NCBI GenBank assembly: GCA_964589725.1
Contig: CAZPUJ010000180.1
Span: 1 to 16,682, forward strand
DNA from: CAYSHJ01 sp964589725
GTDB lineage: Bacteria; Planctomycetota; Planctomycetia; Planctomycetales; Planctomycetaceae
DNA length: 16,682 nucleotides
Direction: 5' to 3'
Position 1 is the stretch's first letter. The number at the start of each line of letters is the position of its first letter. The notes beneath the pieces are model-generated. The model did no database searches. It had not been told where the DNA came from and saw only the letters and a program-made list of their open reading frames with translations. Made by a program: the position numbers and the translations under genes. Shown here in pieces: positions 7,653-14,533 of the stretch.

Positions 7653-9812
7653 CTAGTGAAACACCGGACGGTTCGCGGTCACCTCGTCGTGCAACATTTC
7701 CTGCACCACGTCACGCAGCATCCAGTCGGGCAACGGCGCGTTGCTCACCAAGGAAGACTGGATCGCGGCGTGGCTGAGCCCGCTCGGTTGTGCCGACTTG
7801 GACTCGAAATAGGTGTGCGTTTCCGGGTTGTATACGATGGCGTCAAAGAAGAGCGGCGTGATCCCGATGTCTCCCAAGGAGTCGAACAGGCGGCGCGTCT
7901 GGTCGCCGCCGTGGCAGCCATTCGCCTGGCCGTGGTCGCTCTGAACAATGAAATGACTGCAGCCCATGTTCTTGTGGCACAGGGCGAGAAACACCGCCTC
8001 GCGGGGGCCGCAATAACGCGGGTAGATCAAGGAGCCCCCCAGCACGACCTTGCCCGCAGGGTAAACGCCCTCCGCGAGCAGGAGCTGGTAACTCTTGACG
8101 ATGGGGTCAGGCAGAAATTCGCCCGATTGCTGTGGGCCAATGACCAGGCTGACGTAGATGCCGTCGACTTGGCCGCGTTCGACGGCCCGCAACTGGGCAT
8201 ACTCTTGGAAGCGATCAGCGACATGGCCCGTCTGGAACCCGGCGACCCGGCTCCAGCCCTTGTGCGTGAAGATCATGCGGGTCTGGTTGGGACTCAACTC
8301 AAGATGCTGGTACGGCGACGCGATTCGTTCCACGAGCGTCACTTCTCCCGCCAGGCAGCGATCACCGCCGTTGACGAGCCGTGCCACGCCAGGGTGTTGC
8401 CGCGACACCGTCCCGAACCATTGCTCCGCCAGTTCCTCCAGATCGACGGGGTAAATCTCGGTGACGTGCAGTGTGGCGTGGACTTGGCCCTGCGAATCGG
8501 TCAATTGGATTTGATCACCGGACGTAATATGGTCCAGCGCGGCTTGCTCAGCCTGCAGCAAGATCGGCATGGTCCAGGCCTGACCATTCAGGAGTCGGTG
8601 GATGCGCAGCACGCTGGCCAGCTCCTGAGACCCAAGGAAGCCAGTGAGCGGCGAATATGTGCCATTCGCAATCTGGGCGCAGTCCATGAGAGCCGTGTCG
8701 CTGACTTGCAAAGTCCGCAAGTGATTCATGGCGCGAGGCGCTGCGGGCACGGCTTCACGGTTGACAAGGGCCCCGCCGTGCGGCTCAGCCAACGTCGACA
8801 AGGGCGACGTAGCGTATGGCGTGTGCTGCCAGCGCTGTTCGTTCTCATATTCACGAATGACTTTCCGGACCATCATGGCGGCGGCGACGGGGAACGCGCC
8901 AATGGCTGTTTCGGCCGCCAGCACCAAGCCATCGGCCCCGTCAGCGAGCGTGTTGAACACATCGTTCACCTCGGCGCGCGTGGGGGCGGCGGAAGTGACC
9001 ATCGACTCCAACAGATTTGTGGCGATGTAGATCTTCTTGCCCACCAGTTTGGCGTGGCGAATGATCGCCTTTTGCAAGGCCGGGAGTCGCTCGATATTCA
9101 CCTGCCGCGACATGTCCCCACGATCGATCAGCAAGGCATCCGACGCGGCGGCAATCTCGGCGAGATTGCGGAGGCCTCCCAGACATTCGATCTTAGAGGT
9201 CACCTGGACGTGCGGCCCGGCAAGGTCGCGGACTGCTTGGACGTCGGCCGCGCGATTCGCGAAGGAAAGCGCGACGTATTGAACTCCCATGGTCCTGCCG
9301 ATTGCCAACGCCTGACAGTCCTTTTCCGTCAGGGCGGGCAGTTCGATGTCGCGTCCCAGTAGGGTGACAGCCTTGTTTTGGCCGATTTCACCGCCGTGCA
9401 ACACCGACAGCAGCACCCATTCGTCCTCGATGCCGACCACTTGCGCCAGGACTTCCGCGTCGATCTTGAGCAGATCGCCGATCCGGAGCTGCGTTGCGAC
9501 ACAGTCGGGGTGCAGGTTCAGATCGCTGGCGTCGCTTAAGATGCGCCGATAATACACGCGGACCAAAGCGCCCTCGCGCAGCATCGCCTTGCCGGCCGCC
9601 AGTTCGGTGGTCCGGACCTGGGCGCCTTCCGTGTCCAGGCACAACGGAACCATCGTGCGGCTCTGAATGTACTCCACGATCTCCGCCACGCGATCTAGCC
9701 GCGTGTGGGATAGATTCAGCCGAAACAGGCTCACGCCCAAGTCCTCAAGCCGTCCGATCACGCGGTCGTTGAGCGAGGCGGGCCCCAGCGTACACCAGAT
9801 TTCTTTGCTCAT
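7653..9812 (-). CDS. Pyruvate kinase-like / ATP sulfurylase-like fusion with degenerate sulfurylase active site
   Basis: The product has 719 residues in two modules. Residues 1-325 are a pyruvate-kinase barrel with its lid domain: TLGPAS (8-13), RLNLSH (31-36), DTEGAQVRT (60-68), GGEIGQNKAVTLLG (140-153), TSKIE (205-209, catalytic Lys207), DRGDMS (230-235, metal-ligand Asp233), ATNLLESM (264-271) and PTRAEVNDV (277-285). The PK C-terminal domain is absent. Residues about 365-715 match ATP sulfurylase: NGTYSPLTGFLG (383-394), GWSRVAGFQT (519-528), RYCGPREAVFLA (599-610), GCSHFIVQSDHG (617-628) and LPDWMLRDVVQEML (694-707). The nucleotide motif QTRNPxHxxH, however, reads QTGHVADRFQ (527-536), and GRDHAG reads QSDHGQ (624-629), so sulfate adenylylation is doubtful. 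The ATG at 9812 has no strong ribosome-binding site. First gene of the four-gene minus-strand run. Confidence 0.85.
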   Translation of the reverse strand: MSKEIWCTLGPASLNDRVIGRLEDLGVSLFRLNLSHTRLDRVAEIVEYIQSRTMVPLCLDTEGAQVRTTELAAGKAMLREGALVRVYYRRILSDASDLNLHPDCVATQLRIGDLLKIDAEVLAQVVGIEDEWVLLSVLHGGEIGQNKAVTLLGRDIELPALTEKDCQALAIGRTMGVQYVALSFANRAADVQAVRDLAGPHVQVTSKIECLGGLRNLAEIAAASDALLIDRGDMSRQVNIERLPALQKAIIRHAKLVGKKIYIATNLLESMVTSAAPTRAEVNDVFNTLADGADGLVLAAETAIGAFPVAAAMMVRKVIREYENEQRWQHTPYATSPLSTLAEPHGGALVNREAVPAAPRAMNHLRTLQVSDTALMDCAQIANGTYSPLTGFLGSQELASVLRIHRLLNGQAWTMPILLQAEQAALDHITSGDQIQLTDSQGQVHATLHVTEIYPVDLEELAEQWFGTVSRQHPGVARLVNGGDRCLAGEVTLVERIASPYQHLELSPNQTRMIFTHKGWSRVAGFQTGHVADRFQEYAQLRAVERGQVDGIYVSLVIGPQQSGEFLPDPIVKSYQLLLAEGVYPAGKVVLGGSLIYPRYCGPREAVFLALCHKNMGCSHFIVQSDHGQANGCHGGDQTRRLFDSLGDIGITPLFFDAIVYNPETHTYFESKSAQPSGLSHAAIQSSLVSNAPLPDWMLRDVVQEMLHDEVTANRPVFH

Positions 9813-10008
9813 AATTTGTCAATCTCTGTTGTCAATAAAGCTTGGCGCGCAGTGCGCAGGATGTAGATCCCTCGTTACAAACTTCGGGGATTTCAAAGGC
9901 GGCCGCGACGTTTCCAATGACCTGCATACACTGGACCACTTCACGCGCAGTAACGTTCGAAGATTTCAAAGGCCGAGATTTGCTAAGATGAACAAAGCGA
10001 GGGACGTG
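9813..10008. promoter_or_regulatory. Divergent intergenic region with two sets of direct repeats
   Basis: This 196-bp interval separates the divergent sulfurylase-fusion gene and the kinase-ankyrin gene, so it should hold both promoters. Two repeat pairs are visible. TTCGnnGATTTCAAAGGC occurs at 9883-9900 and 9956-9973, an offset of 73 bp, with only the two central bases differing. TTGTCAAT occurs at 9816-9823 and 9829-9836, an offset of 13 bp, directly upstream of the fusion gene. Both could be operator pairs. The second, read on the minus strand, contains TTGACA twice, but I cannot match a -10 box with confidence. Confidence 0.4.
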
Positions 10009-11986
10009 ATGGCATCGCCTGAGGACAGCCTTTCGTCGGAAGTACAAACACTGTTGCAGCGCGCCGCGATCGTGCTGGAGCATTCGTCGAGCCGACCGGT
10101 GCGACTGATACTCATCGAACAATTGTCGGAAGACCGGCGGCGCAATCTTGTGCTGCGCTGCCGCGTGGAGAGCGGTTGGGCCGAGGCACCAGACTCGGTC
10201 GTGGTGAAGCACGCTTGCGGGGCCGATTACAACCCCGACGATCCGCTCTCCTGGCCCGCCGTGGGCCTATTTCGGGATTGGGCGGGTCTGGAATTCCTCG
10301 GTGGCATCGGCGGACAGGAATTGATCGGCTGCCCGAAGTTCTACGGTGGCGACCGCGCGGCGGGCTTCTTCATTATGGAAGACCTGGCCGGGGGGGGAAG
10401 ACCTCGACTATGTGCTCACCTGTGGCAGTGCCGTTCGGGCCGAGCAGGCGTTGTTGCTGATGGCCAAAACGCTGGGCCGCATGCATGCGGTCAGCCTCGG
10501 ACGTGGCGACGAGTATCAGCGCATTCGCGACCGGCTCGGCCCCGGCGACGGTCGCCGCCGCCTGGCGCTGGCCGAGCAGGTGCGCTCATTCGGACCCCAG
10601 CTTGCCCAGTGGTGCCGCGCCCTCGGTTTCGAGCCCCGGGAGCAGTTGTCGCAAGACCTTGAAATGGTCTCCCAAGCCATGGAGGATCCCGGCCCGTTTC
10701 TAGCCTATACCCACGCCGACCCCTGCCCCGACAATTGCCTCTTGGTCGGCGACCGCCTGTGCCTGATCGACTTTGAGTTCGGCTTGTTTCGCCATGCCCT
10801 GCTCGACGGCGTGTATGGCCGCCTGCGGTTTCCCACCTGCAAATGCGTGCGCGATATTCCCGCGCCGGTGCTCGTCGCGATGGAAGCGGTTTATCGCCGC
10901 GAGTTGGCCCAAACTTGCCCAGCCGCAGCCGACGATCGACTCTTCCACCGGGCCGTCGCCGAAGCCTGCGCCTATTGGGTGCTGGAAAATCTGGCCGATC
11001 TTTTGCCACGGGCGCTCGAGTACGAAGAGCCGTACGGGCTGGCCACCAACCGCCAGCGGCTGCTGTGCCGGCTGGCCGCGTTTCTCGAAGTGAGCCAGCG
11101 GTCGGACCACTTGCTGGGTTTGCACGATTGCCTCGAGCGGTTGCTGGCACGATTGCAAAGAGATTGGCGCGGCACGCTGCCCCTGTTCGATGCCTTCCAC
11201 CAGCCGGCCGAGCTGGCGCCAACCGAAGTGCAAGAGTTCGTGCGGACCGTACAGGCGGGCGACGAGGCCCGCGTGCAAGAGTTGCTGGCCGCGAACTACG
11301 GCCTGGCGCGAGCCAAAGCGCTCGATGCCGATCAAACGCCTGTTCTTTTCCTGGCCGTCGACACGAAACACGCGCAAATCGTGCGAGCGTTGCTCGCCCA
11401 CGGCGCCGATTGGCGGATCACCACCCGGTCGGGTTGGACGGTGCTGGCCAGGGCCTGTTCCGATTCAACGCCCGAAATTGTCGACCTGCTCCTTGCTGAT
11501 GGAGCCGACTTGAACATCCGAGACGTGTGGGGCTCGCTGCCAATCTATGGCGCTGTGGCAAACCCCGAGATGTTTTCACACCTCCTGGCGCAGGGCGCGA
11601 TCATTGATCTCAAGACGGCAATCGATCTGGATCGCCTGGACCTCGCCCGGTCTCTTGTCGAAGAGGATCCGTCGCACGCTCATTTTCGTTTCGGAACTGG
11701 AATGACGTTACTGCACAACTTCGCCCAGAGCCGGGAGCAGAACGTTGCGGCAATGAGTTTGCTGGTTTCGGCCGGCGCCGACGTGAACGCGCGAACGAAC
11801 TGGGACGCCACACCGCTCCATCTGGCCGCTTTCAATGGACGAGCCACGGCCGCAGAATTCCTGCTGAATCACGGTGCCGTGATCAACACCAAGGACAACC
11901 AACGCCGCACGCCGCTGGCGCTGGCACTTGAGAAGCAACACCTGGACTGTGCGAACATCCTGCTCCAGCGCGGTGGCGCGACCTGA
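10009..11986 (+). CDS. APH-like kinase fused to ankyrin repeats, split by a one-base frameshift
   Basis: Removing one base from the G-run at 10390-10397 gives a continuous 658-residue protein. Residues 1 to about 390 are an aminoglycoside-phosphotransferase/choline-kinase-like fold: VVVKH (64-68, Lys67), MEDLAGGEDLDYV (123-135), the catalytic loop THADPCPDNCLLV (234-246, with His235, Asp237, Asn242) and LIDFEFG (252-258, Asp254). Residues about 402-658 are ankyrin repeats, recognisable by LLAHGAD (461-467), LLLADGADLNIRD (493-505), LLVSAGADVNAR (584-595) and TPLHLAAFNG (601-610). It should phosphorylate a small molecule, with the ankyrin part binding a protein. As sequenced, the first frame ends at a stop after 10660. 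The ATG at 10009 is chosen because GAGGGA lies just upstream; an in-frame ATG at 9988 is possible. Confidence 0.8.
10390..10397 (+). other. Poly-G tract of 8 at the frameshift point
   Basis: Eight consecutive G residues follow GCC within the kinase hinge region. The protein before the tract (to MEDLAGG) and after it (EDLDYVLTCG) is homologous to a single kinase only if the tract counts as seven. It could be a sequencing or assembly error in a homopolymer, a true inactivating mutation, a phase-variable tract, or a slippery site for frameshifting. The downstream part retains a full kinase catalytic loop, which argues against an old pseudogene. Confidence 0.7.
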
Positions 11987-11989
11987 CCC

Positions 11990-12146
11990 GGATTAGTCCT
12001 CAATCAAGCGACCCCACTGGGCTTGCCCCAGTGGTTTATGGGATTCTGCACTACTGAGCCGTTTGTTTCGCGTGACGCCGAGTAGTGCAAAATCCCGCGA
12101 GCCACCGGGGCAAGCCCGGTGGGGTTAGCTTGTTTGAGGATTAGTC
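11990..12146. mobile_element. MITE-like palindromic element with terminal direct repeats
   Basis: The arms 11999-12034 and 12102-12137 are inverted copies with a few mismatches and one gap. Each contains its own hairpin: CCACTGGG/CCCAGTGG at 12014-12034 and CCACCGGG/CCCGGTGG at 12102-12122, with complementary loops CTTGC and GCAAG. An inner pair, 12040-12055 and 12081-12096, forms a 16-nt stem with one mismatch. GGATTAGTC occurs as a direct repeat at 11990-11998 and 12138-12146, resembling a target-site duplication; if the terminal TCC/GGA belongs to the element, the duplication is only TTAG. No transposase is encoded. It lies between two converging genes and could also act as a bidirectional terminator. 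Confidence 0.6.
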
Positions 12147-12158
12147 ATGGCCCCAGCT

Positions 12159-12932
12159 TCAGATGCTGTTGAAGAAATCCTCAGCCGCCTTGAAGTCCAG
12201 CGTGTCCAGAACTGGGCCCGCAGTGCGGGCGAAGAACCAGTCGGCCCCGCCGTCACCCTTAAGCTCATCCTTCACTACGTCGTCATCTACGGTGGAGTTG
12301 TTCAGGAAGTACAGAGCATTCAAGCCGCCCGCAGTTCCGCCGCCCGCCGGTCCCCGCAGGTGCGAGACACGTGTCGCGACCGGCGCGGCTGAAGTCCACT
12401 CGTCCATGATCTTGCAAAGTGCGCTGAGATTGTTGTCATAGTCGGTGAATCCGGCGATGAGAATATCCTCCCCCGTGCCGCCGGTGGCCTTGTCGGAACC
12501 GTTGCCACCAATGAGCAGATTACGGCCGTTGCCGCCCTTCAGTACGTCGTTGTGATTGCCGCCAACCAGGACGTCGTTGCCTATGTTACCCGCCAGCGTG
12601 TCGTTGCCGTTGCCGCCGAACAGCCAAGCGGGCACGGTGCGGCCGCGCGTGTCGACGGTGATCTCATCATTGCCGTCCAGGCCGTAGGCGATCACACGGT
12701 TAACGGTTGGCCCAGCAGCGACTGTGGCCACCGTGACGCCGTTGATTTTTACCTGGTACTTGCCAGGGCTCTTGGCCGACCCGAGCTTGATTTCGATCTT
12801 GTCGTTGACGTTCGTGCCGGCAACCGACAGGGCCTTCTTCGAAGGGTCGCACGGATCGGTGACAAGCTGTACCGTGCCAGGGGCAGGCGACGTCGAGCCC
12901 GAGATGTCAATCAGGGCCACATCTGGTGCCGC
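12159..12932 (-). pseudogene. C-terminal fragment of a GGxGxD (RTX-like) repeat surface protein
   Basis: About 258 residues are homologous to the C-terminal end of large planctomycete surface proteins. Visible are LFGGNGNDTLAGNIGNDVLV and GGNHNDVLKGGNGRNLLIGG (calcium-binding nonapeptide repeats), then DILIAGFTDYDNN, DEWTSA, LYFLNNSTVDDD and DWFFAR, the last being a typical C-terminal block of such proteins. The open frame extends to an ATG at 13043, but its first 37 or so codons only re-read the preceding gene in another frame and look unlike protein. The native N-terminal part, normally many hundreds of residues including a signal peptide, is missing. It is therefore a remnant joined to the truncated gene upstream. 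Whether it is translated is doubtful. Confidence 0.65.
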
Positions 12933-13824
12933 CGTCGGCGACGGTGCGGACGAGAATCGTCTTCCAGGGGCGATAGTAGTAGCCGGGATCGCTTTTTGAG
13001 GGAGTGCCGTCCCGAAAGTTTTCTGGCAGTGGGACGAGATCAAAGACGGCGGTCGTGAAATGCCGAATTTCTCGGTCCTCTTGTCGAGCCACGTTGCGCG
13101 CCATCGACAGCGCCTTCAAGTAGACTTCGGGGCCGGTGACGGCGCTGCCGACGTTTAGGTACACGCCCCCTTCGAGTTGTTCGATCGCAGCGGTGAAGAT
13201 TAGGAAGTCGGTGAAACTCGTTTGCCCAAGTGCTGCGCCGTCGCAGTTTGGCAGACTATGAATGATGTCGCTGCCGATGCTGACGTGACACGTGCAGGGA
13301 ATGCCGAATCGCCAGCACGCGGCGGCAAGACTTAAGTCGCGATGAGGAAATTGGTGATCTTCAATGACTCGACCGACCGCTTCGCCGAGTCCTTCGTGAC
13401 GTTCGGCCGCCTCGCGAATGACGTCGTTCAGTCCCGCAGTTTCTTGCCAGAGCCCGAATTGACCAACTGGAATCCACTTGGCGACGTCTTCGCTGGTGCC
13501 GCCGACCAAGGCCAGCTCGAAATCGTGGATGAGACCGGCTCCGTTGGTGGCCAAGTGCGTGATACACCCGCGTTCGATGAGGTCGATCAGAAACCGCGAA
13601 AGGCCCAGTTTGATCGGGTGCGCTCCGATCATCAGCACGACGGGGCGGTTCGCCTTTCGAGCGGCGATGATCCGAGCGACGAGTTCGAGGAACTCCGGAT
13701 GATCAAACCGCTCGCGTGGCGGCGCCAATGGCAAGCACTCGGTCCACGTCAGATCGTGGCCACGTTCGGAGAGCGGTTTGATCGTCAGACGCTGCCGTTC
13801 AAATGTTGGGTAACTGCTCACCAC
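12907..13824 (-). pseudogene. Deoxyhypusine-synthase-like protein, C-terminus lost
   Basis: The product has 305 residues. Motifs are PVVLMIGAHPIKLGLSRFLI (61-80), THLATNGAGLIHDFELALVG (89-108), SEDVAKWIPVGQFGLWQET (111-129), CHVSIGSDIIH (179-189) and GGVYLNVGSAVTGPEVYLKA (219-238). The pattern of a GAH..KxGLS helix and NGAG.IHDFE resembles the NAD-binding fold of deoxyhypusine synthase and a bacterial family related to it; bacteria lack hypusine, so the function is unknown. The conserved C-terminus DPGYYYRPWKTILVRTVADGG (279-299) is followed by only six unrelated residues before TGA, where relatives continue about 25 residues further as I recall. The break coincides with the start of homology in the RTX-like fragment. 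The GTG start is uncertain; an adjacent GTG lies one codon upstream. Confidence 0.55.
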
Positions 13825-13854
13825 CTCAGCGTCTCCAGAACCGGCGTACTAGAA

Positions 13855-13896
13855 CGCGCAACCTTTGGTTCCGGCCAAGAGAAGCGAGGTTGCGCG
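13855..13896 (-). terminator. Hairpin downstream of the RHS/small-protein unit, possible terminator
   Basis: CGCGCAACCT (13855-13864) and AGGTTGCGCG (13887-13896) form a perfect 10-bp stem with a 22-nt loop that contains a smaller TTGG/CCAA stem. It lies in the 157-bp gap between the end of the small membrane protein gene and the start of the deoxyhypusine-synthase-like gene, both on the minus strand. A clear T-run does not follow, so an intrinsic terminator is only one reading; it could also be a regulatory stem-loop. Confidence 0.35.
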
Positions 13897-13981
13897 CAGC
13901 TAGCGCACACGATGGGTGGCAGAATGACCTTCCACTCCGACCAGGATGTAAACGCGACTTGCTGAACACTCACATCGCTCG

Positions 13982-14530
13982 CTAGTCCTCCGGTTTGCCA
14001 GATTCCAATTCGTGCGTCCAAATCCGCTCACCATGGTGGTCGAAAAGCGCTGCCCTCAGCTTCGCGCCACGATGCAATTGTACTTCATATCTGCGTCCGT
14101 CGGCGGCAGCCACTACTATCTTCTTGCCAGTGCCATCCGATACTTCGGATAATAGGTCTCCACTCTGCGAGAAGTACTTCCCTTGGAGCACGCGGTCTAC
14201 ATCAGGTATAGGCACCTGCGGATCGCATACATATTCAACGAAACACGTCCCATGACCACATATACTTCCGTTACTTCGGCGAGTTTCAAATTTACCCCGG
14301 CCCCGGCCATGAACTACGACTCGCGTAACGCAGCTACAAAACTCATCAACATCTGCATAATCAAACAGGCGTCCATGCCACTCCGGACTATCTGATATGC
14401 CGAGCCCATGATAATACAACGTGATCCCATACTCTTCATAACGCACCGCGCGCGGATAACGATAGGCAACGATAATAGATACAAGTAATACTGCTGTGGC
14501 AGACAAGGCCACAGCACGATTAATTTTCAT
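13982..14530 (-). CDS. Small membrane-anchored protein, candidate immunity partner of the RHS protein
   Basis: The product has 182 residues and I do not recognise its family. Residues 7-22 form one hydrophobic segment (AVALSATAVLLVSIIV) after a short basic start, with no clear signal-peptidase site, so an N-in membrane anchor with the rest in the periplasm is likely. Five Cys (65, 67, 91, 96, 102) cluster in the middle and could form disulfides. The ATG lies 3 bp after the RHS stop codon, with AAGG upstream, so the two are almost certainly co-transcribed and probably translationally coupled. A small gene immediately downstream of a variable RHS C-terminus is the classic position of an immunity protein, but this is positional inference only. 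Base composition is lower in GC (bases 14341-14400 are 47%) than the RHS core. Confidence 0.6.
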   Translation of the reverse strand: MKINRAVALSATAVLLVSIIVAYRYPRAVRYEEYGITLYYHGLGISDSPEWHGRLFDYADVDEFCSCVTRVVVHGRGRGKFETRRSNGSICGHGTCFVEYVCDPQVPIPDVDRVLQGKYFSQSGDLLSEVSDGTGKKIVVAAADGRRYEVQLHRGAKLRAALFDHHGERIWTHELESGKPED

Positions 14531-14533
14531 GGC

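Noticed and set aside
7656..9362. Long plus-strand reading frame of 568 codons opposite the PK/sulfurylase-like gene
   Set aside because: It is the antisense shadow of a clearly conserved protein; its translation is Arg/His/Gly-rich with no recognisable motif.
9667..9987. Upstream extension of the kinase reading frame
   Set aside because: It overlaps the start of the divergent fusion gene and reads as non-conserved sequence; the kinase homology begins after the ATG at 10009 or 9988.
10491..11222. Minus-strand frame of 243 codons opposite the kinase-ankyrin gene
   Set aside because: Low-complexity Arg/Gly/Ala composition typical of antisense frames in GC-rich DNA.
11990..12146. CRISPR-like or attachment-site reading of the palindromic repeats
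   Set aside because: There are only two inverted copies with no regular spacers, no cas or integrase gene, and no tRNA nearby.
12933..13043. N-terminal 37 codons of the RTX-like open frame, beginning at the ATG at 13043
   Set aside because: They re-read the deoxyhypusine-synthase-like gene in another frame and show no homology; the true homology starts near 12932.
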